The notes below the pieces were generated by a model, which made no database searches, had not been told where the DNA came from, and saw only the letters and a list, made by a program, of their open reading frames with translations. From assembly GCA_003665825.1 (NCBI GenBank), contig QPFY01000009.1, positions 1,287,984 to 1,351,983 of the forward strand: a stretch of DNA of 64,000 bases, read 5' to 3'. A program made the translations under genes and the position numbers. Of this stretch, positions 37,146-48,299 are shown one piece after another. How positions within the stretch are numbered: the stretch's first letter is position 1; each line of letters opens with the position of its first letter. Source of the stretch: Microbotryum silenes-acaulis. Taxonomy: Eukaryota > Basidiomycota > Microbotryomycetes > Microbotryales > Microbotryaceae.

Positions 37146-37835
37146 GACTTTGAGATGCTCACATGCAGGGATGCGCAAGCAAGACACGCGTCTCCCAAAT
37201 AGATATAATAGACAATAGGGTTTAGAATATTTAGTAAAAAGGGGACAGGTTTGATTCGGCAGCACACAGCTACTGTGTATTCGTAAACGTTCGTGCCGGG
37301 TGTTGCGCTTCGAATTTCGACAACACCCGGTTCAAACACGTGACCTGAACTCGTCCGGTGAGCTCTCGCCCGTCAGATATCAGATCGTTCCCGGCCGTCC
37401 GCGCCTTAAAAGTGTTTCTTAAAAGTGAGGTGTTCGGCTGCTAAAAGTGGTCCTTAACCGCGGCGCGCGCCGCTTTCAGCTAAAAGTGAAAAGGTCCTAA
37501 AAGTGCTTTTCCAGCCGAACACGCCCTTACTACATTCGACTGAGAGGGGGCTCTGCCAACGATCGCTGGCAAACTAGCTAGTTCAGCTGAGAAGGTAAAG
37601 TCAAAGACGTCATGGCGGTCGTTCCCAGCGGAGGTGGAGATTTCGGACGACTGACGACACTGATTAGCGCAACGATCGGCCTCAATGCATTCTCCCGCTT
37701 GACCAAGCAATAATTCGTCTTCCCAGCACTTATCAATACAAGAAAATCAGAAAACAGTGAACAGAAAGCCAGCTTTGCCTGTTCATCCACATTTTGTGAT
37801 ATTTAAATTGTGGTACTGGCCACCCAACAGGCTCC

Positions 37836-38176
37836 CTCGAGTACCTAGAATGTCTTCCACGTGAAAATGGGTGAGTGGATTCGATCAATATAGAAAATGT
37901 ATCTCCTACCCTCGGACAGGGTTGAATAGCAAAGTTGGCACGTGCGTGCAAGCCCTTGTTCCGAACAAGATGGCTCGGCGGTTTCCCATAGCAGTGCCGG
38001 GTGACTTTTCAATCAAAGCGCGTGCAACTGCTCGAGTACCTAGAATGTCTTCCACGTGATAATGGGTGAGTGGATTTGATCAATATAGAGAATGTATCTC
38101 CTACCCTCGGACAGGGTTGAATAGCAAAGTTGGCACGTGCGTGCAAGCCCTTGTTCCGAACAAGATGGCTCGGCGG
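37836..38176. repeat. Direct duplication of about 146 bp, period 195 bp
   Basis: CTCGAGTACCTAGAATGTC to GATGGCTCGGCGG occurs at 37836-37981 and again at 38031-38176, with three substitutions noticed. The copies are separated by about 49 bp. Confidence 0.9.

Positions 38177-38204
<28 letters not shown>
38176..38204. repeat. CT microsatellite
   Basis: A pure CT run of about 14 units starts right at the end of the second duplicate. Confidence 0.95.
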
Positions 38205-38208
<4 letters not shown>

Positions 38209-39319
38209 ATTCCCGCTCGAAGGATTCGACTTCCTGCCATGGCGCGGCAAAAGACCCTTTGCACCGATCCCGACCCCTGCTACTGAGACTTGCGCCTGTT
38301 TTAAGAAGAGATTGGTGTCAAGATCTCAAGATCTAGTTCAGTCTATGCTTGACGGGAGCAGAAGTGCTGACAATTCATTTTAGTGCGGCGAATGCAAGAA
38401 TTCTCTCTGCTTTGAGCACTCACCATGGGGCCTGAGGATTGGCGGCCTACCTCATTGATGAGAGGGAATGTTTATCAAGTAAGAGGTAGGTATGAGCGGC
38501 CATCGATCATGTCTCGGAGTCAATTGAGGTTTCCGCTCCAAGAGCCTGTTACAAGCCTAAGCCTTCCATGTTTTCACCGAACCTATTATCGAGTTCGACC
38601 CACCTCTCATCAAGCACGTACTTTGTCGCTACTTCGCAACTTACGACTGATTACCTACGTGTTCCGCTCCGCTTGCCCGTTCAGGGGCTCAGATCAGTTC
38701 GCCTTCTTCTGGGAGCGCGCGCCGCTTGAAATCAGCCGGCCGGGGGTCGTCACCGTGGCCCAGCAGCTCTGATTGGCACTTTGGCGAAGACCGAGCCCGG
38801 CCAGATGCAACCCTTGCCCGTTCACTTTAGTGCTAATAGATTATGAAAAAATGGCTAACATACACTGCAATTAGTGGAAGCGCGTCGCGAATTCTGTTCA
38901 TTCATTCTTTGCTCAAAGAGTCACTTCCGGAAAGCAGACGCTCCGTCTGGTCCACGGATCAGGGAGCACTCCATTCTCACTGGGCAATTCAACTCTACAT
39001 AGTACTTCGAAAACAACCCAGCAGAACAAGAAGGATAATGTTTGTGAGCAGGGTTACGTCCCTGGCACATCCCACGTCAACAGGGAGAGGTCGGTCTCGA
39101 GCGGCCCAGGGGAAGATTAGGCACGAAGGGCAACGAACAATCACCCTCTCCGCCTTTAGTCACCAAGAGCCGGATGCATATGAAGCAAACTATTAAGAAA
39201 ACCCCCGATTGTGGTGGCCTGTGTTGTCCAACGAATTCTGGCCCTTCAACAGCCAAGATCTCCGCACCGCATGCGCGTCGACGAGTCCGGCTGGCGCTGG
39301 GAGCTCGGCTATCGTCACC

Positions 39320-40110
39320 TCACTCGCTGTACTCGTCGGAGCTCGTGTTCCGAGTCCGCCGGTCAGCATCGCTATCGTCACCTTCATCGCCTTCGGCCAT
39401 TGCCTGGTCTGCACTTGACCCGACTACCTCTTCCTCCAGCCTGAAGCTCAGCTCGCCTGCACGCAGCAATGGGATGATCCGATCCAGGTCGTCCCAACAA
39501 CTTGAGCTTGCTGCTCAGGCTTCGGAAATCCGCTTTGCGAAGGAGCGCGCCGCGCTGAACAATGATTCTGGCGTTGTCCCTGAGGGCCTTTAAAGCTGTG
39601 CGCAGACATTCGCTGATACATCCCTCCCTCCTGATGCGCGGCCTCCCTGCTCGTCTTGGGAAACTTGTGCGGCCCGCGACTTTTGACGATCGCGAGCGGA
39701 AGGTGCAGTATTTGGCAAACCTGCCGCGTCAAAGACAATACCCGTGCCGTCAGGATTGTTCCCTCCTTGTTCGACCATGCTTGCGATGCTTGCGAGATTG
39801 TTGCTTGCTGGCGGAGCTAGATACGGGCCATCGATGCGTCCAGGATCGGGGAACGTGGGACGGTAAACTGATTGGTTGGACGAAGCAGATGCCGGAGACG
39901 ATTGAGAGTTGTACGACGCAGGATTCGAGATGAGCGTTACGCCAGCGGAAGTGGACGCTGGATCGGGTGCACGACGGTGTAACGTCAGAACAGACCGATG
40001 CTGTACGCGATCGACGCGTCGGCCACCCACGGACCCGAATAGTCGTTATATGCGGACTGATAGGGAGTCCAAGGCAAGGTGCGCGACTCGTACCTAGAGG
40101 CAGCATATGA
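39320..40110 (-). pseudogene. Decayed unknown gene, minus strand
   Basis: Protein-like pieces can be read in order on the minus strand: TLPWTPYQSAYNDYSGPWVA, then a Ser/Asn/Pro-rich piece (SVYRPTFPDPGRIDGPYLAP to about 39590), then AARSFAKRISEA. A TGA (39515-39517) interrupts the last piece in the same frame as the C-terminus WDDLDRIIPLLRAGELSF, which ends with an acidic tail and stop at 39320-39322. One GT-AG intron near 39960-40000 joins the first two pieces. I do not recognise the family. It could be a working gene with introns I have misplaced. Confidence 0.35.
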
Positions 40111-40945
40111 ACCTATGTGTCAGATGTGATCGTGAGCCGGTAGTCCAGGCAGAGCACCCGTGTCGATCGGCGGCAAACATACTGCTGTTCATCGCCGGAG
40201 CGCCAAACGTTGGCTGCGATTCGGGAGGTGGTTAAGTTGATTGGATTGACTCATCATGATAGCAGCAGCAGAAGTATGTTTGATCCGGTGTTTCGAAGTG
40301 GGCGTTCATTTCAGACTGTCGCAAGGTGACGGATGCTCATTGTATAGTTCGTTACTTCGTATACGTAGTAGGGGGCGATTGGGCAAAGCAGAAGAATGGG
40401 AGCGATCCGGAGGCGTGACGCGTTGACGTCCCGGCCAGTCCCGGCCCCAATTGTTCCGCGCGACCCGTGCCGAATCACGTGTTCGAGGTAGAGCCCCTGT
40501 TCAGCTTGCAGAGGACAACAATGACTCTCGAAAAATATTCAAAAATACCTGCCCCTTTGTTTCCAGGTTTTCCATGGAGTTGTAGTGGGAGTGAACGTCT
40601 CGGAAACTCGACATCGAGGAGGGCATACCTGATCTGGGCCTGATCTGCTACCTGGGGTAGCAAGGTTGCAACCCGCCGGAACGTGCCTTGAAAGGCGCGT
40701 GGGAGGGCGCTGCGCGCGCGCCTGTTGAGGCGTACTTTTTATGTCTGCCCGAGGTGCAATTAAGAGGGAGTGATTCACACCGCACTCGCCTTTCGACTCG
40801 CTCGGCGCGCCCGTTGGTCGCCTTTGGCAACCGGCCATGGAGAATGGAGAAAAACATCGGGGCGGTACCTGGCCGCGCCCGCCGGGGCCCTCTTCACTTC
40901 CAGCCGTCCACTTGGGGCCTGATCACCTCCAGCATCTCGCTCTGT

Positions 40946-43637
40946 ATGGCTTCTTCCAACGAAGCGACGCCGATTGTTTCCACCAACTCTCGGCCACCAA
41001 CGCTCGATCAACTCCTCGCGACTTGTGTTCCATCCAGCTGGTTTCTCCCGCCACCGGACCACGATGGAGCGTGTCACTCAACTGCCACGCGCGTTCAAGC
41101 CGAGGCTGGGACGACCGCCTACGATTGCGTCGCGCGGCTGGGAGGATTGAAATGGGACTCACCCGCGTCACCTGGCGTCAGGGTTCTCGGCTCTTTCTTC
41201 GATATACTCGAGCAACTCCCCTCATTGCTGGACCTGTTCCGCGAGGAGCTGGACGCCATCAGCAATGCTCCTTACAGCGAGATGGCTCGGATGAGCGAGG
41301 ACGACGTCAAACTTTCGTTCCATGGCCTGTTCTTTCGCGGTCTAGAATCTGCAACGGCGGCGCTGCTCAACCATTATGCCGCGATTACCGAGGCCGTCGG
41401 AACTCCTTCCGCTTCCGCAACGACCCCCGCGACGAGACCCCGGTACTCGGTTCGGTTGGCCAACCCTGAACGTGCTCTCCGCACGCAGGGCGATGCTGTC
41501 CTTTACATTCAACGTGGAGCTGGCAACGTCGTCTCAAGTATCTCGATCGAATACAAGCGGGACAACGTACATCATAGCTTGGCCAAGGTACGCCAGGCGG
41601 GCGCCCTCTCGCATATCCCCATACTCGACCACGGGGCCCCAGTGCCACTTCAGAAGCTAGAGGAAGAAAAGTCGAAGGGTGCAGATGCTGTGGCGACCAA
41701 GGTGAGGCATGCATCTTGCAGGCTTGGACAAACGCTTTCTCGATCCGGCCTCGAATATTGGGGCTCTGTGTTTACTCATTTATCATTTTTCATCCTCGTG
41801 TAGGCCATTATCCAATGCGTCTCCAGCGAGAGTCGATTCTTTTTGCTGCTGTCGGTTCCGTTCTTCCAGATTGGTGAACTGGGTACGTCGTAGATTTGAA
41901 CTCACCAAAACCTGTCGAAACTTTCCGGGCCCCACTGACGCATGCGATCATGCGGTCTTGCTTTGGCCATTCGCCCGCCCACAGTCCAGCACCAGTCGAG
42001 GCATGCTGCAACGGCAAGCGATCCCGTAGCGTCGACCTCAGCGGCGTCTGCCTCAATCTCGGCTGCGACCGCGTACTCACCGGCATCGCCCCTCAAGGCC
42101 AGGTACAGCCTGATTCTACAAGAACTGGCCCGATGGGTAGAGCCCTCTCCGACGACCTTGAACCCAGACGCGGCCGAAACACTTGGCGCCGATCTTCCAC
42201 GACGGTCACTCATCGTGTCCTTCATCGCCCTGGCTTTCACAGCCGTCATCGAAGTGCCCAAGCCGGACCAAGCCGTCATCGGTACACTGCTCAATCCTCA
42301 ATTTCAACCTCCGAATCTGCCTCGTCGTCGCTCCAATCCGGACTCGGACCCTAACTATGAACCCTCCCCGCGGGTCCAAAAAGCCTCGAAGACTTCGACC
42401 GAAGCTACCGGTGCTCGTTCTTCGGGGCGACTGGCAGGCCGACCACCGCGAGCTCAAACCAAGGACTCGGATCGACCCATCACCCCGCCCGTCTCCGTAG
42501 AGTTGCAATCTGATCCGTCCTCCGACCCGTTGACGCCTGAGAATCGCATTTTCTCGTCCCCTCCTACATCGACGGAATGGAGTCCTACAAGCTCGCCGCT
42601 CTCCGGCTCGTGCCTCCCGTCGAAATCGATCACCATCGTTGAAGATCGCGGGTTCGTGATCAAGGCCAGCTTGTCGAACGCGCACTGGTCTATGATGGTG
42701 CGTCACGCGCTCTGCCATGCTGCTCCCGTCCTAGCCCTGGTAGGCCAGCTCACAAAAAGGATTGTTCACTTCCTGCTCTTGCGCAGTCGTACACGGGCAC
42801 GAGCCGCGTGGAATTGGTCGAGATCGGGTTTGATATCGTCTCTTCGGTTGCTTCCGACTCGCCCCTTGCGTCCCCTCTGCCGTCAAAGCCTTCCCCAGCG
42901 AGCGATTTTATTCGGGGCCTCCATCTGTCCGATGTGGTTTTGCGGTGGCTGTCCGAAGACCCCCGGGAAGAACTCGAGGACGATCGAATCCCCCTCGAAC
43001 TCTTGGATCGGTTCGAGCCCACTGCGGATCTTTGTCTGGAGAAGGAGGTCGGGACAGGAAGTACTGCCGGAGGGTGGCTTGCGAAGGTGGTGCGAGTCAA
43101 CCGACCTTTGTGCTCATCGGCCAAAGCCGAGGCACCCCTTCTTGATCACCCTGTTCCGAACACGACGTACTTCCTCAAGCTCGTGACGTGTAGTTACGTC
43201 GGCTCGGTCATCCGCGAGACGCTGTTTTACCAGCACGTCTTGCCCCACCTCCCCAAGCATCTTCGAAAACATGTCCCGCAATATCACGGCACATATCGAA
43301 GGACGAATGGCAACGGATACGCCATGGTGCTTGAGAATGTGGGCAAAACGATGAACGAGCTCGACTTCTACGGATCGCCGGGCGAACTGTGGTAAGTTCC
43401 TGCAGGGCGGCGCACTGATCCAGCCATGTGCAAGTTGGTCAAGAGGCCGCGCGGATTCCTGACCCTCCGATTCTTTTTTCTTTTTTCTACGGGAGGTGCA
43501 GGGAGATCGAGGCGGCTTTCAGGGAACTCGGCATCATCCACAATGATGTCAGGGCCGGCAACGTACTGGTTCGACCCAACAATGGTCCTTTTTGCTTCGT
43601 TGATTGGGGACGATCGTATCTCAAACTCCGAGTGTGA
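40946..43637 (+). CDS. Kinase-like protein H (HND..N / DWG phosphotransferase fold), 762 aa
   Basis: Exons are 40946-41701, 41804-41882, 41985-42697, 42787-43391 and 43502-43637, with phases 0,1,0,2 and GT-AG ends. The ATG at 40946 (MASSNEATPIVS) is chosen over 40844 because the upstream residues look non-coding. Residues 1-280 form an unknown N-terminal domain (GSFFDILEQLPSLLDLF, SISIEYKRD). Residues 340-470 are Ser/Pro-rich. Residues 490-762 are kinase-like, with YFLKLVT, RETLFYQHVLPHL, GYAMVLENVGKTM, catalytic GIIHNDVRAGN (H731, D733, N738) and FVDWG (D752). HND instead of HRD and DWG instead of DFG place it near aminoglycoside/RIO-type or fungal kinase-like families. It stops 8 residues after DWG, so there is no C-lobe after the activation segment. 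Confidence 0.7.
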
Positions 43638-44814
43638 ATCTTTTCTCTCCTCCTCCTTCTGAGGTCTCTGTTTTGTTCTCTCTTCTATGCTTGTTTTATA
43701 TTTTGTACGCACCTTCCCTCAGGTTCATCTGCAATGCGCAACGCTCGTCATCTCGTTCATCTCGTCAGCGTCGTAGTTGGACTCGAGGGCACCCCGAGCT
43801 GAATGGACCTCAGCTCCTACCGGTTCGGCGAGAATCGTGCTTCTGGACTGAGGTTGAGGCTGGAAAGAGAGAGAGAAAAAAGGAGGAAATGAAAAGTCTA
43901 TATGGAATGAACCCCCCCCCCCCCCCCCAAGAAACGAGTTCACTCAGTCTTGAGTTAGGTAGTGGCCCCAGAGCCAGAGGCACGATGTCGCCTGATCCGC
44001 GGTGAGAATTTATGTTGTTGAGTTTCGTCGGCCCTCTCAACGACCGCACCACCCAGTGCAGCTTGCCCTAACCCGGGCTTGAACGTACATCCACGTCACC
44101 AAGCACTCGCCTCGAACCACTGCATACACGCAACATTGGGTGGAAAACTATTTCGACTGCCACTCGTCGAAAGTGAGCAAGTGATCGAGCTGATGACCAA
44201 GCTGGAGAGTAGCCGAGCGGTCCTTGGTCGTGGCGAGAGAGATAGTCTGACCCAGCTTCGCCTTGGATCGCTTCTGGTCTGGCCGCGTTGGACGCGATGT
44301 CAAACAACTCCGACGAGACGCTGCTTGGCGAGTCCGTGTAGGCCAAAACCAAACTGGCACGAGATTGGGACGTAGTCACGTTGTAGGAACTGAAAGACTT
44401 CATGTGGGAGTCCGATGCCCCTGCCTAAAAACTCCTGTAGAGTCCGCGACCGAATGAGGCTACTAAGTCCGCTATATATATGGGCACTTTCCAAATCCCA
44501 AATGCCGAAGGCTTAAGTCCGACCCTTGCAAAGAAGCTCGCGCGACGACCATTTGGTGTTTGATAGGCGCGCGCTAACCCTGAGCCCAGAGCCCTGAACC
44601 GCGATCGGATCCGAAACGAGATTCCCATTCGGAAATCGTCGGATACCGTCGGGCTGGCGGCGTGGTGTGGCACGGTAGATTGGTTTGCGACCTTGTGCGA
44701 GCGTGGCCGCCACCACGGGCCCCTTTTCACGGATGAGCTCGATCTGAAAAGACCGCCGGATGCTGCGAATGTCAACTCGTGTGGCTACCGTTGACGAGAT
44801 CATGTATCTTCAAG
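43638..44814. other. Intergenic region downstream of H
   Basis: It contains a run of 17 C at 43912-43928, just after a GA-rich stretch, and a hairpin-type repeat start at 44470-44580. In the latter, CAAATCCCAAATG is followed about 55 bp later by CATTTGGTGTTTG. No gene is seen. Confidence 0.55.
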
Positions 44815-46745
44815 TATATAGGTACCATAGGTGGGGTACAGCCCAATTCCGGTTTACGTTTTGGATTAGAACCCCAAATTCCCAGTGAAAATGAAAATTG
44901 ACAGTGCAGGGGAAATTGCTCGTGCACTGCTGAAATCCAGTTATTTGGCAAAACCGCCAAATCGAGGTGCACGGTCAATTGCTCGTGCACGGCTGAAATC
45001 CACTTTTTCGACTCTGAAGGGCGGCACGGGTCAAAACCGTCAAATCGAGGTGCACGGTCAATTGCTCGTGCACCGCTGAAATCCACTTTTTCGGCAAAAC
45101 CGCCAAATCGAGGTGCACGGTCAATTGCTCGTGCACTGCTGAAATCCACTTTTTCGACTCTGAGGGGCGGCACAAGTCAAAAACCGTCAAATCGAGGTGC
45201 ACGGTCAATTGCTCGTGCACTGCTGAAATCCACTTTTTCGACGTTGAAGGGCGGCACAAGTCAAAAACCGTCAAATCGAGGTGCACGGTCAATTGCTCGT
45301 GCACCGCTGAAATCCACTTTTTCGGCAAAACCGCCAAATCGAGGTGCACGGTCAATTGCTCGTGCACTGCTGAAATCCACTTTTTCGACGCTGAAGGGCG
45401 GCACACGTCAAAAACCGTCAAATCGAGGTGCACGGTCAATTGCTCGTGCACCGTTGAAATCCACTTTTTCGACTCTGAAGGGCGGCACAAGTCAAAAACC
45501 GTCAAATCGAGGTGCACGGTCAATTGCTCGTGCACCGCTGAAATCCACTTTTTCGGCAAAACCGCCAAATCGAGGTGCACGGTCAATTGCTCGTGCACTG
45601 CTGAAATCCACTTTTTCGACGCCGAAGGGCGGCACGGGTCAAAAACCGTCAAATCGAGGTGCACGGTCAATTGCTCGTGCACTGCTGAAATCCACTTTTT
45701 CGACGCTGAAGGGCGGCACGGGTCAAAAACCGTCAAATCGAGGTGCACGGTCAATTGCTCGTGCACTGCTGAAATCCACTTTTTCGACGCTGAAGGGCGG
45801 CACAAGTCAAAAACCGTCAAATCGAGGTGCACGGTCAATTGCTCGTGCACTGCTGAAATCCACTTTTTCGACTCTGAAGGGCGGCACGGGTCAAAAACCG
45901 CCAAATCGAGGTGCACGGTCAATTGCTCGTGCACTGCTGAAATCCACTTTTTCGACGCCGAAGGGCGGCACGGGTCAAAAACCGTCAAATCGAGGTGCAC
46001 GGTCAATTGCTCGTGCACTGCTGAAATCCACTTTTTCGACGCTGAAGGGCGGCACGGGTCAAAAACCGTCAAATCGAGGTGCACGGTCAATTGCTCGTGC
46101 ACTGCTGAAATCCACTTTTTCGACGCTGAAGGGCGGCACAAGTCAAAAACCGTCAAATCGAGGTGCACGGTCAATTGCTCGTGCACTGCTGAAATCCACT
46201 TTTTCGACTCTGAGGGGCGGCACAAGTCAAAAACCGTCAAATCGAGGTGCACGGTCAATTGCTCGTGCACTGCTGAAATCCACTTTTTCGACGTTGAAGG
46301 GCGGCACAAGTCAAAAACCGTCAAATCGAGGTGCACGGTCAATTGCTCGTGCACCGCTGAAATCCACTTTTTCGGCAAAACCGCCAAATCGAGGTGCACG
46401 GTCAATTGCTCGTGCACTGCTGAAATCCACTTTTTCGACGCCGAAGGGCGGCACGGGTCAAAAACCGTCAAATCGAGGTGCACGGTCAATTGCTCGTGCA
46501 CTGCTGAAATCCACTTTTTCGACGCTGAAGGGCGGCACGGGTCAAAAACCGTCAAATCGAGGTGCACGGTCAATTGCTCGTGCACTGCTGAAATCCACTT
46601 TTTCGACGCTGAAGGGCGGCACAAGTCAAAAACCGTCAAATCGAGGTGCACGGTCAATTGCTCGTGCACTGCTGAAATCCACTTTTTCGACTCTGAAGGG
46701 CGGCACGGGTCAAAAACCGCCAAATCGAGGTGCACGGGGAATTGC
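44815..46745. repeat. Minisatellite array 1 (63- and 84-bp units) with its leader
   Basis: The leader 44815-44905 (GGTGGGGTACAGCCCAATTC and onward) is shared with 61766-61855. It is followed by roughly 22 tandem units, in which 84-bp units predominate with some 63-bp ones; the 63-bp unit lacks one 21-bp block. Each unit holds an imperfect palindrome, GTGCACGGTCAA joined to TTGCTCGTGCAC. Because unit lengths are multiples of 3 and stop-free in more than one frame, both strands show long ORFs (45244-46857 plus, 44975-46753 minus). These are repeat artefacts unless expression is shown. Confidence 0.93.
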
Positions 46746-46754
46746 TCGTGCACT

Positions 46755-46935
46755 CATGAAATCCACTATATATATGGGCAATTGCCAAATACCACATGGC
46801 ACAGACTCCCGAGAGACGCTTGCAAAGAAGCTCGCGCGAGCATCCTGTGGCATTTGAGAGTGGGGTGGTGGGGGGCAGCCGCACTCGTAGCCTTCGGCCA
46901 CCGGCGCTCGCGATCTCCCATTTCGGGCTTTGGTG
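46755..46935 (+). repeat. Hairpin-bearing short repeat, copy adjoining array 1
   Basis: TATATATATGGGCA is followed by CAAATACCACA and, about 55 bp later, TGTGGCATTTG, a potential stem. It then runs into the GCCTTCGGCCAC and CGCTCGCGATCTCC boxes seen at 12600-12660. It starts directly at the last array unit (GAAATCCACTATATATA). Confidence 0.6.
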
Positions 46936-46959
46936 TATCGCTGGAGCTGAGGCACGGCA

Positions 46960-48299
46960 GACTTGAGGACTTGTAGACGTAAATAAGTGTATTGTAACTC
47001 TGTCACGATCCCAACTGGTTTGTACATGCCTAATTTGTGCGATTTTGCATTGTGCTTTGAGTATACTCAATTACACTAGTCGTTGTGGCCTTGACGACTT
47101 TGGGCCGCGCGCGCGGTCCACTGCTTCTGGTCCTCGGGCCAGAACAAATGTACGGACATGTCCGTCCGCTTGATTTTAGATACAGCTGGATCAGATAATA
47201 CTGATGCTGTCGAACAATTGTATGAGTAGACTCACTATCTGCAAGGAGAACATGATAGCATCTTATAATGATTGGAATTTTCATGTCCGTACCGCAACCC
47301 CATGTCCGTCCACTTGTCGGTCGCGGTTGCGGACATGGCGGTCTGCGGTACGGACATGGCTGGGAGATGTTCGCACACTGTCATCCGACCCACGCCGCTT
47401 CGCTCGCTCCGACATGGTCTGTGACGAGAGACAAGTGGCTGTATGAATTAAATCTTGTTTATACATCATTACATCAAAGAATTTCTAGAGATCAGCCTCG
47501 AGTGGTGATTTTGCAAGTCAAAGGCCATGTATAGTACTAGAAAGCCATGAACGTCGGACGATCGAGTGTTGTCGCCGACAGTGCTAACGCGGCCAAGTTT
47601 CTCTGGGCACCATCACCCTATCCCTTTACTATTTCAAAGGAAGACCTTTTAACCGACCAAGAGTCGTCAGATCAACCTCACAGAGCACTGCAATGTCCGC
47701 AAACGAAGTGCCGACCGCGTCAGATTTTCACCGACGATCTCTTGTACGAAACCTACGCTCACGCTGTGTTCACGCCGCCAGATATCACCTGAGAACTCAA
47801 CTCACCTCTTGATGCATTTCACAGAATTGCGATCTGCAAGAGACAAAGACCTGCTTACGGGACACGCCCGGCGTGGCCCCAGTGAGTCTCCGAGTCGTCT
47901 ACCATCCCGCGATGATCTTGCCCGTAATCGGATCAAATACCTGCTCCCGAATACGATGTCTTCACTTCAAATCTTCCGACACAGCTCGCCTAAATTCCAA
48001 GAACAGCATTTTAGTATAGGAATGTCAATAGTACAGGCCGAATACAGTGACCTGGACGAATTGACTTTGTCGCCGCGGACGCTGCCGATTGCTCACACGG
48101 CCCGTGTCGACAAGCGCTGATACGCACTAACCTCGAAAAACACTTGCTCTCTCTAGTCCTGAAGCTCTCTCGCATCCTTGTTTGATCTTCGAATCTTGAA
48201 GTGCAACAGGTTGAATGGACTCGAGCAAATCGGAGACCGATCTTTCGGCCGAGTGCGCCGAGCTTCGGAATCTCGCGCGGTGAGCTGATAGGCTCGACT
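46960..48299. other. R1 5' portion interrupted by about 1.2 kb of other sequence
   Basis: 46960-47110 matches 25710-25860 (GAGGACTTGTAGACG, GCCTAATTTGTGC, GTTGTGGCCT to GACGACTTTG). In that copy the sequence runs straight on into R1, but here R1 resumes only near 48300. The intervening 47111-48299 has no supported gene and includes the 77-nt hairpin at 47282-47358. An insertion into an R1 element would explain this. Confidence 0.45.
47282..47358. repeat. Strong two-step hairpin (77 nt)
   Basis: The outer stem CATGTCCGTACCGCA pairs with TGCGGTACGGACATG (15 of 15). The inner stem CCATGTCCG pairs with CGGACATGG (9 of 9). Between stems there are small internal loops, and the terminal loop is about 21 nt. 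Another GGACATGTCC palindrome lies near 47155. Confidence 0.85.

Larger units (their letters stand above)
35408..37529. mobile_element. PIF/Harbinger-type DNA transposon with TTA target-site duplication
   Basis: The element spans 35411-37526 and is flanked by TTA on both sides (35408-35410 and 37527-37529), the target duplication typical of this superfamily. The terminal inverted repeats are GTGCGTGTTCGGCTG on the left and CAGCCGAACACGCCC on the right, matching at 14 of 15 positions. Both ends carry many copies of CACTTTTA or TAAAAGTG, mostly at 35425-35600 and 37405-37510. It encodes a Myb/SANT-like protein (+) and a transposase (-), the usual two-gene set. The transposase is broken, so the copy is probably not autonomous. 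Confidence 0.88.
37530..39319. other. Intergenic region with a direct duplication; no gene seen
   Basis: It contains the 195-bp-period duplication (37836-38176), a CT microsatellite and otherwise unremarkable single-copy DNA with only short random ORFs. Confidence 0.55.

Noticed and set aside
44902..46745. CRISPR-like array (palindromic repeat with spacers)
   Set aside because: The sequence between palindromes is itself repeated in nearly every unit, so there are no unique spacers. The host is eukaryotic and no cas gene is present.
44975..46753. 592-aa minus-strand ORF (and 537-aa plus-strand ORF) as protein-coding genes
   Set aside because: Both are made wholly of 21- or 28-residue repeats from the minisatellite and are open on both strands at once. 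No flanking exons or start context are seen. Kept as a repeat with a question in the findings.
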